Shown: positions 25,422-34,872, numbered from the stretch's first letter. The stretch is 49,910 nucleotides of DNA from an uncultured bacterium (GCA_945829425.1 CALZUQ010000017.1:1-49910); one strand, 5' to 3'. Notes: generated by a model not told the origin, from the sequence alone. Numbers and translations: made by a program.

Positions 25422-27182
25422 TTATTTAGAAGCGTTTCCGAAATAGTCCAGGTCGTTGATATACAGTTCAATATTCATATATCCCGACTCTGTGAGCACT
25501 GTCGCGTCGTTGGCATCGTTAGGGTTCAGTCCATGTGCTTTCTCCCAGTCGTCAGGCATGCCGTCGCCATCGGTGTCGAGACGTGGCGTTCCCGTGTACT
25601 GTGGCAGTCCGCCGATTTGCTGTGGCGTGGTTATGATACCCAGCTTATATGAGTCGTCAGGAAGACGGCGGTGAGAATACGGCGATACGAGCACTTTCGC
25701 GTCTGCGGCATATCCCGGTATTCCGGTCACTACGTCGTTGACAATCTTTGCGTCCACAGCATCGCGGCAAGGCAGTGTAGCTCCTACATTGGCGAGGACG
25801 TAGTCGTAAGCCTCGCGTGCTGACATGACGTTCTGCGGGGCAGGATAAGCGAAAGGTTCGTCAACCTTCAGACGGCTGTTAGCTTCTGCCACGCCCATAT
25901 TCGCCGGCTGAATGCCACCGTCCCAGTTGTTTGCGGTGACAGCGTCGAAATACTCTACTACATTTCCATCGACGTATGCCTTTCCCCAGAGGTCACGGTT
26001 TTCCTTAGACCTTCCGTTCTCTGGCTTCAGTATTCTATAGCATATCTCCGGAGCCTTGCCGTCTTTTCCGCTTCCCGCCTCAGAGGTATAGTATTCATAC
26101 ATCTTGCCTTTCTTCAGAGCCTTGAGGTATGCCTTACGTGTCTTGTCGACATTGTTCTTCTGGTTGAAACCGGTGATAGGACCAGGCTTGAAGTAGTTGT
26201 TGATGATGTTATACTGAGAGTTGTTGTCGCCGCCGTCAATGGAACGGTTCCACCAGTTGAAGACGACATTGTTCACGAAGTTGAAGTCACCGTCCATAGC
26301 CACGGAAGGATTACGCGAGATGTTGTTGGCAAAGAGGTTACGCGCAAAGAGAGAGTTGTGTCCGCCTATGGACGCTCCGAAAGCGTGGTTATAAAGGTCC
26401 AGACCGTGACCGAAGATACTGTTCTGGATAGTTATGTTCACCGTAGGAAGCTTATCCTGCTTGCCACCATGACGGGCATAGACATGGCGGTACATGGACA
26501 TCACCTCGTCAAGTCCCCACGATGCGGAGCAGTGGTCGTATATGATGTTTCCTATACCGTTGCCGCCACAGGCATCGTCACGGTGGGCAACGTCAAGTGC
26601 GCCACGGCGGAAACGCATGAAACGTATTATGACATCATGGGTATCTACGAGCATCGTCTCTCCTGTGAGTACCACGCCGTCGCCAGGTGCCGTCTGGCCG
26701 GCTATAGTGATATAAGGAGCTGTGATGGTGATAGGACGTTTGAGCTTTATCTCTCCCGCCACGTTGAACACCACGACGCGCGGTCCGCCAGCCTCACACG
26801 CCTCGCGGAGTGTTCCAGGACCGGAGTCGGCAAGTGAGGTGACGACATATACCGTACTCTTCACCGGCGCTCCGAGATAGTTGACACCACGTCCGCCGAA
26901 TGAATACATGCCTCCACCTTCGGCTCCAGGGAACGCAGCAATCTTCGCCTGCTTCAAGTCTGAAGGGCGAGAACTTTGCGGAACAAAAGGTTTACCTTCG
27001 AACATACTGTTGATTACTGTAGGCAGGGCTTTCTGCCATGCTGCATCATCCTGAGCAGCCCACGCTGCATTTTCACGCGCCTCACGCGCCTTCACCGAGT
27101 CGGGAATTGTGGGATACTGTGCTGTTGCTGTCGTTACAGTCGCAGAGAATGCTACGGCTGTAATTATCATTCTAATTTTCAT
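25422..27182 (-). CDS. Pectate lyase, polysaccharide lyase family 1, first gene of the locus
   Basis: 586 aa from ATG 27182 (MKIRMIITAVAFSATVTTATAQ, a clean signal peptide); the longer upstream frame crosses the promoter and is not used. It carries the same PL1 blocks as its paralogue at 12091-13824: AFPGAEGGGMYSFGGRG, VVTSLADSGPGTLREA, DTHDVIIRFMRFRRGALD, DHCSASWGLDEVMS and NISRNPSVAMDGDFNFVNNV. There is an added insert around FNQKNNVDKTRKAYLKALKK and a C-terminal DGDGMPDDWEKAHGLNPND calcium-loop-like end. Beta-elimination of polygalacturonate outside the cytoplasm is expected. It follows directly from the best promoter of the locus. Confidence 0.95.
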   Translation of the reverse strand: MKIRMIITAVAFSATVTTATAQYPTIPDSVKAREARENAAWAAQDDAAWQKALPTVINSMFEGKPFVPQSSRPSDLKQAKIAAFPGAEGGGMYSFGGRGVNYLGAPVKSTVYVVTSLADSGPGTLREACEAGGPRVVVFNVAGEIKLKRPITITAPYITIAGQTAPGDGVVLTGETMLVDTHDVIIRFMRFRRGALDVAHRDDACGGNGIGNIIYDHCSASWGLDEVMSMYRHVYARHGGKQDKLPTVNITIQNSIFGHGLDLYNHAFGASIGGHNSLFARNLFANNISRNPSVAMDGDFNFVNNVVFNWWNRSIDGGDNNSQYNIINNYFKPGPITGFNQKNNVDKTRKAYLKALKKGKMYEYYTSEAGSGKDGKAPEICYRILKPENGRSKENRDLWGKAYVDGNVVEYFDAVTANNWDGGIQPANMGVAEANSRLKVDEPFAYPAPQNVMSAREAYDYVLANVGATLPCRDAVDAKIVNDVVTGIPGYAADAKVLVSPYSHRRLPDDSYKLGIITTPQQIGGLPQYTGTPRLDTDGDGMPDDWEKAHGLNPNDANDATVLTESGYMNIELYINDLDYFGNASK

Positions 27183-27223
27183 TGAAATATTAGATTTTAA
27201 GTTAATAAGAAGATATCTGGTTG

Positions 27224-27255
27224 CAAAAGTAATGAAAATATCTTTAACGACCAAA
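27224..27255 (-). promoter_or_regulatory. Promoter of the pectin utilisation locus
   Basis: On the minus strand TTTG (27255-27252), a 20-nt spacer and TACTTTTG (27231-27224) match the Bacteroidetes consensus. The ATG is 42 nt downstream of the -7 box. All nine genes 27182-11358 could be read from it. No regulator gene is in the window. Confidence 0.8.
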
Positions 27256-27470
27256 GAAATTTTGACCAAAATCAAATATTTAATATTTCCGTACAGAAAT
27301 ATAATGTAAAAAGCGAAAAAAATCTCTTTTTTCAACCAATTGTCGTAAGTATTGTACCAATGTCTACTTTTCCTCTACGTTTCAACATTCAGGAATAGTT
27401 ACATACACGCTTTTTCACAAAACGGTTATAAATACGGAGGTTTTACAAAAGAGAAAAAGAGGATTTCAAG

Positions 27471-27641
27471 ATGAAAGACGATGGGAAAATGGTAGAGGAT
27501 GACCAAATGAAAGAGAATTTCAAAAAGAAAGAGGATGGCAAAGTGAAAGAGAATGACAAAATGAAAGAAAATGGCGAAGTGAAAGAGATTTACAAAATGA
27601 AAGAGAATGGCAAAAAAGAAAGAGGGTATGTCAAAAGATAA
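27471..27641 (+). CDS. Possible 56-aa protein of eight Lys/Glu-rich hexapeptide repeats
   Basis: From the ATG at 27471 an open frame runs through eight 6-residue repeats (MKENGK-like: MKDDGK, MVEDDQ, MKENFK, KKEDGK, VKENDK...), each coded by an 18-bp unit, and ends KERGYVKR. Changes between units are mostly in-frame and keep charge, which favours coding. However, the 3' end overlaps the likely mutL terminator, no promoter is visible, and the same DNA read from the other strand is a CTCTTTCAtTTTG repeat upstream of the pectin promoter. It may therefore be a regulatory or neutral tandem array. Confidence 0.4.
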   Translation: MKDDGKMVEDDQMKENFKKKEDGKVKENDKMKENGEVKEIYKMKENGKKERGYVKR

Positions 27642-27657
27642 TAAGACATGCCCTCTT
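27620..27657 (-). terminator. Terminator of the guaB-to-mutL gene run
   Basis: AAGAGGGTATGTC (27620-27632) pairs with GACATGCCCTCTT (27645-27657) with one T-G wobble. On the minus strand TCTTTTTTG follows. It lies about 110 nt after the mutL stop. AACCACTGGCTG also occurs twice just upstream (27664-27700). Confidence 0.75.
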
Positions 27658-27767
27658 ACTTTAAACCACTGGCTGCAAAACTATTGTTGAGAACCACTGG
27701 CTGTAAAACCCTTGCCGAAAAGCTCTTGCTGAAAAAAACACGGTTGCGTTTGCTCTGAGTACAGGAT

Positions 27768-29666
27768 TTACAACCCGCTCACGATGCTGTCGTGAGGTAT
27801 TATTCTCGAAATCGGCTTGCCGTCAGGGGTGTACTTGCTGTTTTCACATTTCAGCAAGTCAGAGATTATCTGTTCCATCTCTTCGTTTGTAAGCACCTGA
27901 CCGTAAGTTATTGAGGCGTTACGCGCCATGGTCGCCGCCAAGGCTGAGAAAAGTTCCTTGCCGAGGTCGCTATCCTGCTCTGTTGCAGAGTTTACCATAT
28001 CGCTTACCAGACGTGTGACATTCACCGTCTCAAGCTCTGAGGGAATGGCGTTTATGGCATACGTGCCTCCTCCAAGGTTTGTCATCTCAAAGCCTAACTT
28101 CTCCATTTCTGGGAGAATGGCTGGCAGCGACATCATCTCGGCAATGGTAAACTGGACAGTCTCAGGAAAGAGGAGACGTTGTGACGCTCTCCTTTTACTG
28201 TCCATTTCTTTCATATATCTCTCATAAAGAACCCTCTCGTGAGCCCTCCCCTGATTTGTCACCATAAGCCCGGCATCAACGGAGGTGAGGATATATGCGC
28301 CCTTATACTGATAGTGGTCGCTGCTCCTTGAGGTGGCTATGTCCTCCGACATCACTGACTGTGGCAGAAGAGTTTCTTCTGTGGCAGGAGACGTCTTGCC
28401 AGATGGTTCATCCTCTGTTTTCTCCGTAGCAATATCAAATCCACTGTACAGTTTTTCCCAGTTCGTCGGAACATTATTGACATCGTAGTTCAGCGAAGAC
28501 TCCCTCATCATTGGTGCAGAAACGTTTTTGCCCTCCGTTTTCTTTTCTGCCGACCCGTCGGTGGAGAAAGGGTTATACCGCGGGTTGACGTTTATCCTCG
28601 GCGTCACGATGTTCTCGGTACCGTCAAGCACGGGGATGTCCGGCTTGTCCTCGGTGTCAAAGTCAATGGCTGTTATGGTGTTGTATTTCCCTACCGTTTC
28701 CTTTACTGCAGCGGCAAGGATCTGCCATACCGCCTGCTCGTCCTGAAACTTTATCTCCGTCTTTGTGGGGTGTATATTTACGTCTATGTCCTCAGGGTTT
28801 ATGGTGAAATAGATAAAATACGGCACCTGTTCACCCTGTGGTATCAGACGGTCGTAGACAGACTGTACGGCGCGATGGAACCCGCTGTGTTTCATGAACC
28901 TTCCGTTCACGAAGAAATACTGGTGTACGTTCTTCTTATGCGCCGCCTCCGGTTTCCCTACGAAACCTGTTATTTTTCCAAGCGATGTCTCGACTTCGAC
29001 AGGCAGGAGGAAGGGGTTCAGCTTCATGCCGAAGATATCCACTATGCGTCGGTGGGTGTTGGTAGGTTGTAGGTTATACAGCTCCTGCCCGTTGCTTTTC
29101 AGCGAGAAGGCGATGTCGGGATATACCAATGCTATGCGTTGAAAAGCCGTAATGATATTGTTCAGTTCCGTACTGTTAGCCTTGAGGAAGCGCCGTCTTA
29201 CGGGGACGTTGAAGAAGAGGTTCTCTACGAGGAAGTTACACCCCACAGGACATACCGTGACCTCCTGGCCCACGAGTTTTCCACCCTCTATTCTCAATGA
29301 CGTGCCTACCTTGTCCTCCTCTCGGCGTGTCTTCAGCGTCACCTGTGCCACAGAAGCTATTGATGGCAACGCCTCTCCGCGAAACCCCATGGTGTGCAGT
29401 GAGAAGAGATCTTCCGCCTTTCTGATTTTCGATGTGGCGTGACGTTCAAAAGCCAGGCGTGCATCGGTGACAGACATTCCCATGCCGTCATCGACCACCT
29501 GTATGGAAGTCTTGCCCGCATTCTCCACTATGACGTCTATCTGCTTCGCCCCCGCGTCTACCGAGTTTTCCACCAGCTCCTTTATTACCGATGCCGGACG
29601 TTGTATTACCTCTCCTGCTGCAATCTGGTTGGCTACGGAGTCGGGCAGTAATTGTATCTTGTCCAT
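27768..29666 (-). CDS. mutL: DNA mismatch repair protein MutL
   Basis: 632 aa from ATG 29666 (MDKIQLLPDSVANQIAAGEV); the longer frame would overlap the ostA-like gene. The GHKL ATPase motifs are present: ELVENSVDAGA, VVDDGMGMS and MGFRGEALPSI, plus the S5-like domain up to about 330, a low-complexity linker and a C-terminal dimerisation domain. MutL couples MutS mismatch recognition to excision. In endonuclease MutLs the C-terminus has DQHA-x2-E-x4-E and CPxGRP; here these read NQGRAHERVLYE and YTPDGKP, so key metal-binding Asp, His and Cys are missing. It lies 40 nt after the ostA-like gene. Confidence 0.95.
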   Translation of the reverse strand: MDKIQLLPDSVANQIAAGEVIQRPASVIKELVENSVDAGAKQIDVIVENAGKTSIQVVDDGMGMSVTDARLAFERHATSKIRKAEDLFSLHTMGFRGEALPSIASVAQVTLKTRREEDKVGTSLRIEGGKLVGQEVTVCPVGCNFLVENLFFNVPVRRRFLKANSTELNNIITAFQRIALVYPDIAFSLKSNGQELYNLQPTNTHRRIVDIFGMKLNPFLLPVEVETSLGKITGFVGKPEAAHKKNVHQYFFVNGRFMKHSGFHRAVQSVYDRLIPQGEQVPYFIYFTINPEDIDVNIHPTKTEIKFQDEQAVWQILAAAVKETVGKYNTITAIDFDTEDKPDIPVLDGTENIVTPRINVNPRYNPFSTDGSAEKKTEGKNVSAPMMRESSLNYDVNNVPTNWEKLYSGFDIATEKTEDEPSGKTSPATEETLLPQSVMSEDIATSRSSDHYQYKGAYILTSVDAGLMVTNQGRAHERVLYERYMKEMDSKRRASQRLLFPETVQFTIAEMMSLPAILPEMEKLGFEMTNLGGGTYAINAIPSELETVNVTRLVSDMVNSATEQDSDLGKELFSALAATMARNASITYGQVLTNEEMEQIISDLLKCENSKYTPDGKPISRIIPHDSIVSGL

Positions 29667-29706
29667 TAATGTTTCTGTTCTTGTTTCGTTGTTCTCTTCC
29701 AAGGTC

Positions 29707-31647
29707 TTACCGTTTGTCTGCGGCAGCATCTTTTTTCTCATCAGAAGCGTCGGCCTTCATCGCTTGGGGATGGTCATTATCAACAGGAGCAGGGGTCTCT
29801 TTCTCTCCCTCCCCAGACATCATCTCACCATTGACCGGGTCTCCTGCCGGCATCTCACCATTGGTTAGCGAATCACTCTTCACCTCTCCATTGCCAATAA
29901 GTGAGTCCTTCTCCAACGTTATGCCTCCGTCGGTCAGCTCATTCAGTTTCTTTTCCGCTTTCTGCGTCACTTTCTTGGCGAGGTTCTGCAAAGGAGCCTC
30001 ACGCCGTCTCTCCTTCTTCAGTTCCGTTCCTCCAGCCTTTGGCACCCATACGAAGATATCGTCCTTGTCCTTCGGTCTGACATACTCAAACCATGCGAAG
30101 TTCGGCAGACGGTATTTATCATGCGGTATTTGTGAGATAGGATACATCGTACCCTCATGCTTTACGGTAGAAATCTTCTCCATTTTCCTTTCCGGCGACA
30201 TATACATCTTCATGGTGTCTGTCTCAAGATAGTTGAGGGCAATGAGAGTGGTATCGGCATCGTCGGTGACATAGAACACCGTCTTTACGTTTCCCTGCGC
30301 CTGGTTCTTCCTCAGTTTTCCTTCGGTAAACCATGACATCATCTCTTTTGACGAGATCTGATTGAAATGCAGGGAGTCCTCATCCATTTTCTCTATGCTG
30401 AATGCCTGTCCTATGACATGTGCGAAACGTATCGTGGAGTCAGCCATATACATACGTATCTCCTCGCCGAGCACCTGCCTTCCCTCGCTCCACATGATTG
30501 GGTCTTTATACATCACAAGAGTGGAGTCCTTGGAATTCATGACCATAGAGTCGCAAACCGCCTGGACATCATTGCGGAAAATTCTGACATGTGGATATGC
30601 ATACACCATGCGGAAGACGGAGTCAGTGTTTATGTTGTGCGTCACCATCTTCATGGTGTCGCCATGGGCATAGAGCGAGTCACCCTGCGAATAGTCTATG
30701 GCGACGGCTTTCTTCGTGGCATATCCATATCCGCTGTTCTCGTCGTAGTAGACATAGTCACCGAGGAACATCGTCTTGTTGGCTGTATCGCGGAACACCA
30801 CTCCTGAGTAGCCCTCGCTGATACCGGTCTTGCTGTCGTGATACAGCGAGTCAGCTGTAATGGTCTTTCCGTCTTTCCTCTTCACCGTAGAGCGGCTGAA
30901 CAGTTCCGTCTTATCCGTCTTGCTGTTGTAATAACCATCCTCCGTAAGTACTATGTCGTCCTTCATGGTTATTGTCGACGGACCTTTGACATGAGCCATA
31001 GATGTCTGGGTATCATAATATAACGTGTCGCCCCTCGTCACGCTCTTGTCGTTCGTAAGGTTGACGTTATAGTAGAACACCGCCTCTTTCGTAGCCGAGG
31101 AATACTGCCCCCAGTCACTTGTCAGTCGCGTGTCGCCGTCAATGAGTTTTCCTCCTTCGAAGAAATAGCCTATGGAATACATACGGTCGTAGTTCAGCGA
31201 GTCGCAATATAGCTTTGACTTCCTGTGTGTCAATATGACATTCCTCCTCACCTCACACATCTCGTCATTGCCGTCGTAATAAGCATAGTCTGCGGTAAGC
31301 GTCAGCGTGTCGCCCTGTCGCATCTTGACATTGCTGAAAGCCTCGAAGGAGTTTGTCGCCTGATAATACAAGGCGCTGTCGCACGTCAGGCGGGCCCCTT
31401 TATGCAGGAACGACACCTTTCCTTTTACAAACTGTGCGTCAGGGTGTTTGCCGTAAATGTCATACGACAGTTCATCGGCATGTTCGAGATACACCTTCGT
31501 GTCTACCGTTGTCTTCTTCGCCCTACCCCTCTTCACCGGGTTCTTGGCTCCCGACATCCAGCATACGACAAAGAAGCATAGGACTATCACGAGAATAGCC
31601 CTATGCCCATTGATATTCTTATAAAATTCTTTTCCGTTCCTCTTCAC
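29707..31647 (-). CDS. OstA/LptA-like outer-membrane LPS transport protein
   Basis: 646 aa. One N-terminal hydrophobic segment (AILVIVLCFFVVCWMSG) acts as signal or anchor. Repeated OstA-N/jelly-roll strands follow: VKGKVSFLHKGARLTCDSAL, FSNVKMRQGDTLTLTADYAYY, VRRNVILTHRKSKLYCDSL, and several later 'G..YYD...' turns. The C-terminus is Lys/Glu/Asp-rich and low complexity (about 560-646). OstA-like proteins form the periplasmic bridge that moves lipopolysaccharide to the outer membrane. The order SurA-like, OstA-like, MutL is a usual Bacteroidales arrangement. It starts 144 nt after the SurA-like gene. Confidence 0.88.
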   Translation of the reverse strand: MKRNGKEFYKNINGHRAILVIVLCFFVVCWMSGAKNPVKRGRAKKTTVDTKVYLEHADELSYDIYGKHPDAQFVKGKVSFLHKGARLTCDSALYYQATNSFEAFSNVKMRQGDTLTLTADYAYYDGNDEMCEVRRNVILTHRKSKLYCDSLNYDRMYSIGYFFEGGKLIDGDTRLTSDWGQYSSATKEAVFYYNVNLTNDKSVTRGDTLYYDTQTSMAHVKGPSTITMKDDIVLTEDGYYNSKTDKTELFSRSTVKRKDGKTITADSLYHDSKTGISEGYSGVVFRDTANKTMFLGDYVYYDENSGYGYATKKAVAIDYSQGDSLYAHGDTMKMVTHNINTDSVFRMVYAYPHVRIFRNDVQAVCDSMVMNSKDSTLVMYKDPIMWSEGRQVLGEEIRMYMADSTIRFAHVIGQAFSIEKMDEDSLHFNQISSKEMMSWFTEGKLRKNQAQGNVKTVFYVTDDADTTLIALNYLETDTMKMYMSPERKMEKISTVKHEGTMYPISQIPHDKYRLPNFAWFEYVRPKDKDDIFVWVPKAGGTELKKERRREAPLQNLAKKVTQKAEKKLNELTDGGITLEKDSLIGNGEVKSDSLTNGEMPAGDPVNGEMMSGEGEKETPAPVDNDHPQAMKADASDEKKDAAADKR

Positions 31648-31791
31648 GACATATTCCTTTTTTGATGGGTTCTTTTTTCTGCTGTTATCTTACGCCATAG
31701 GGCAGAAAGAATCGCCCAGCAAGCGTTGCAGCCCCTTGTCCCGGACTTTTTTCCTTAGATATTGAATTATTTCCGAGGTAATCCTACAATC

Positions 31792-33261
31792 CTATCTCAC
31801 CCATCCTTCGTATTCGTAGTCTCCGTCCCTATATCTGTCCTTCATGCGCACGTATGTGTTCTTTATTTTGTCTTTCACCCATTGCTGCAAGAACTCTGTC
31901 TTACGTTTTGCGAGCACCACGTTCTTCATGACCTGGAAGTCCTCCGTGATTGTGGCGCGATGCCCCTCTATGCGTGACTTCAGCTTTATTACGGCACATA
32001 CGGTCTTTCCCCTGTTGTTGGTCATGGTGAATGCCGGAGAAATCTCGCCTACCTTCAGCTGTTCTACGGCACGTGCCACCTCTGTCGGCAGGTCTTTCAT
32101 CTGGAATTTCGAGGTACGTTCCATGCCGTTGGTGTTTGACATGATGCCTTTGTTGCTCCTCGTGTCCTTGTCGTCAGAGAGGAACGTGGCAGCCTCCTCA
32201 AACGAGAACTTTTCGGCCATTATCTCCGTAACGAGCGAGTCGAGCATGTCTATGCCCTCGTCGATAGCCTCCTGGCTTACCTTTGGCTTACGCAGGATAT
32301 GGCGCACCTTTATTTTGTCGCCACGTTTGTCAACAAGCTGAATGATGTGGAAGCCGAACTCCGACTCCACGACTTTCGAAATCTTCTTCGGGTCGGTGAG
32401 GTTGAATGCCACGGCAGCAAATGCGGGGTCGAGCATTCCGCGTCCCATGTAGTCCATCTCACCGCCATAACGCGCCGATCCCGGGTCTTCGGAATAGAAG
32501 CGTGCCAGTGTCTGGAATGTTGTCTCTCCGCTGTTCACCCTCTCCGTATATCCTCTCAGCTCTTCCTTTACGTTATTTATTTCCTCTTGCGTCACCTTCG
32601 GAGTTCGTGTTATGATTTGCACCTCGACCTCTGTAGGCACGAAAGGAATGCTGTCTTCCGGCATCTGGCTGAAGTATTTCCTCACCTCTGCCGGCGACAC
32701 CTTGATGTCTTCCACGAGCTTCTCCTTCATACGCTGTGCGAGCTGGTTGTTCTTGAAGTCGTCGTGTAACGACTGTCGTATCTGGCTTATGGACATCTTG
32801 CGGTATTCCTCCAGCTTCTCTTTTGAGCCTATCATTGAAATCCAGTAGTTCAGCTGCTGTTCTACGCCCTGTGCTATCTCTGCCTCTGTCACCTCTATAC
32901 TGTCGAGTGCTGCCTGATGTAGGAAAAGCTTCTGCACGGCGATTTGCTCTGGCAGGCGGTATTCCGGATTACCGGGAAGCATCTCGCCCTCAGCCTCCAT
33001 CTGCGCCCTCAGTTGTTCTACGTCAGAAAGTAGTATCGCCTCGTCGCCCACTACCCATATCACTTCGTCCACGACACTCGCCGTATTCGGAGCCATCTCT
33101 TGCTCCGCATTGTGTGCCGTATCGTCAGCAACGTTGGCCACAGCTTTTTCAGCTGTCTTCACCTGTGTCTTTCCCGTATTTACGCTATATCCTCGCCGCG
33201 CTCCCATTGTGAGTGCGACACACAGGAGCAATGCGAATATGGAATATTTCTCTTTCTTCAT
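31792..33261 (-). CDS. SurA-like periplasmic peptidyl-prolyl isomerase
   Basis: 489 aa. After the signal peptide (MKKEKYSIFALLLCVALTMG) and a ~50-residue linker comes a SurA N-terminal helical domain (VVDEVIWVVGDEAILLSDVEQLRAQM). A first parvulin domain follows (GETTFQTLARFYSEDPGSARYGGEMDYMGRGMLDPAF, then GFHIIQLVDKRGDKIKVRHI) and a second, more divergent one after KVRHILRKPKV. SurA assists folding and delivery of outer-membrane proteins. The downstream OstA-like gene fits a role in outer-membrane biogenesis. It starts 25 nt after the neighbouring isomerase gene, so they are co-transcribed. Confidence 0.92.
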   Translation of the reverse strand: MKKEKYSIFALLLCVALTMGARRGYSVNTGKTQVKTAEKAVANVADDTAHNAEQEMAPNTASVVDEVIWVVGDEAILLSDVEQLRAQMEAEGEMLPGNPEYRLPEQIAVQKLFLHQAALDSIEVTEAEIAQGVEQQLNYWISMIGSKEKLEEYRKMSISQIRQSLHDDFKNNQLAQRMKEKLVEDIKVSPAEVRKYFSQMPEDSIPFVPTEVEVQIITRTPKVTQEEINNVKEELRGYTERVNSGETTFQTLARFYSEDPGSARYGGEMDYMGRGMLDPAFAAVAFNLTDPKKISKVVESEFGFHIIQLVDKRGDKIKVRHILRKPKVSQEAIDEGIDMLDSLVTEIMAEKFSFEEAATFLSDDKDTRSNKGIMSNTNGMERTSKFQMKDLPTEVARAVEQLKVGEISPAFTMTNNRGKTVCAVIKLKSRIEGHRATITEDFQVMKNVVLAKRKTEFLQQWVKDKIKNTYVRMKDRYRDGDYEYEGWVR

Positions 33262-33286
33262 ATATTATTGTCAGGCTTCCTGTTTC

Positions 33287-34723
33287 TCAGTGTTTGTTTA
33301 CCGTCTTGACCACCTCGTCATACACTTCTATGGCATATCTCTTACGCAGTTCTGCTACCCATTGTTTCTCCAACAACTCCTGATAGTCTGAAGTCACGAG
33401 ACTTCTCACGTCGTTCATCTCCTGCGGAGCCTTGATTTTCTTGCCATAGACAGCATCGATAGGATAGTCTTTCACCTCTTTCACCTTTACGTCCTTAACC
33501 TTGAATATGAGGCTGTCGACCAATGCGTTGTCTCCTTGTTTGAATATGCCTTTCTCTACGCGTATTCTGATGATGGAGTCGTTGTTGAATGTAGAGCGCA
33601 ACGTCTCGTTCCAGTCGGCGAAAGCGAGTCCTTTGACACTTTTCTTGACAGCCTTGACATCTTTTGGGTCTTTCACGTGATACACCATACCTTTAAAGCG
33701 TGGCGCATCCCATTTATATTTCTTTCTGTTGGCAAGGAAGAAAGCTTTCAGGCCTTCCTCGTCCTTTGCACCTTTCTCCCACACCTCACGGTTGCTTATT
33801 TCATATAGCAGCAGTCCGTCGTGATATTCAGCTATGAGGTATTTCAGTTCCGGGTCAGCCTCAGCCATGCGCTGTGCGTGAGCGTCCATAATCTCCTCTG
33901 CCGTCAGTTTTCCTTCGTTAGCTTTCACCTCTTCCTGGATCTTCTTGCTGGCAATGCTCTCACGGAGGTTGCGTCGTTCTATGAACTTCAGTATGTTCTC
34001 CCTCAGCGAGTCATACGGCTCAATCTGTTTCCTCTCCAGCATCTTTATGACGTGCCATCCGACAGGTGAGAGTACCGGCTCTGAAGTCTCTCCCACGGCA
34101 AGTGCGAACGCCGCCTTGTCGAACTCTTCGAAAGTCTGTCCGTGAGAGATCCAGCCTATCACCCCGCCATGCGATGCAGCAGCCTGGTCGTCAGAGACTT
34201 TTGTGGCAAGCTCTGTAAAGTCTGCTCCCCCCTTTAAAGCGTTGTATATGGAGTCTATGCGTTGCTTTGCCACTGCCTCACGGTCTTTTCCGTCGTCAGG
34301 TGAGAGACGTACGAAGATATGTGCCGGTTTCACCAATCCGTCAGGCCCTACTCTTTCCACCTCCGCGTCATATATCGAGCGTGCCTCTTTTTCCACGTCC
34401 TCGTCGGTGACGAGAGCCGGACGTATCTGCTGGTCGCGATACTGTCGGAACTCTTTCTGGTAGGAAGTCAAGGTGTCCATACGCTCGTCGAGAGCCGCCT
34501 GGACCTTCAGCTTATAGTTTATGAAGAGATCGACATACTCCTCAACGTTCTTTTTGTCTATAACGCCCTCTGAATTGTTCTTGTTGAATGAATACTCAAA
34601 TTCTGAGCGGGTAACAGGTTTCCCTGCAATCTTCATGATTACGGGGTCATTTTTCTGGGCAGAGAGACTGCTGAGAAAGAGCAGAAAAGATGCTGAAAGT
34701 GTTAGTTTCTTGATGTTAAGCAT
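33287..34723 (-). CDS. PpiC/SurA-type peptidyl-prolyl isomerase
   Basis: 478 aa from ATG 34723 (MLNIKKLTLSASFLLFLSSLSAQ, a good signal peptide); an earlier in-frame start adds 11 non-signal residues. The N-terminal SurA-like helices (GKPVTRSEFEYSFNKNN..., YVDLFINYKLKVQAALD) are followed by one clear parvulin domain: GGADFTELATKVSDDQAAASHGGVIGWISHGQTFEEF...VGWHVIKMLERKQ. The second half lacks obvious catalytic motifs. Such proteins are periplasmic chaperones for outer-membrane proteins. It belongs to the guaB-to-mutL run. Confidence 0.9.
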   Translation of the reverse strand: MLNIKKLTLSASFLLFLSSLSAQKNDPVIMKIAGKPVTRSEFEYSFNKNNSEGVIDKKNVEEYVDLFINYKLKVQAALDERMDTLTSYQKEFRQYRDQQIRPALVTDEDVEKEARSIYDAEVERVGPDGLVKPAHIFVRLSPDDGKDREAVAKQRIDSIYNALKGGADFTELATKVSDDQAAASHGGVIGWISHGQTFEEFDKAAFALAVGETSEPVLSPVGWHVIKMLERKQIEPYDSLRENILKFIERRNLRESIASKKIQEEVKANEGKLTAEEIMDAHAQRMAEADPELKYLIAEYHDGLLLYEISNREVWEKGAKDEEGLKAFFLANRKKYKWDAPRFKGMVYHVKDPKDVKAVKKSVKGLAFADWNETLRSTFNNDSIIRIRVEKGIFKQGDNALVDSLIFKVKDVKVKEVKDYPIDAVYGKKIKAPQEMNDVRSLVTSDYQELLEKQWVAELRKRYAIEVYDEVVKTVNKH

Positions 34724-34817
34724 GTCTTGAAAAGTATAGGAGATTGAAGACCCCACTCTCCTCTCTGACGGTCAAGGGAAGTGGGGCCTTGAATATTTTT
34801 GTTTTCTTTTGTGGGTT

Positions 34818-34872
34818 CCGTTATTCCATTATGGTGGATGCCGTTATTCCATTATGGAGGGTTCCGTTATGG
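34818..34872. repeat. 23-bp tandem repeat between guaB and ppiC
   Basis: CCGTTATTCCATTATGG occurs at 34818-34834 and 34841-34857, with a third partial unit (CCGTTATGG) from 34864; the period is 23 bp. It fills much of the 193-bp gap. No terminator with a T-run is visible here. Confidence 0.8.
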
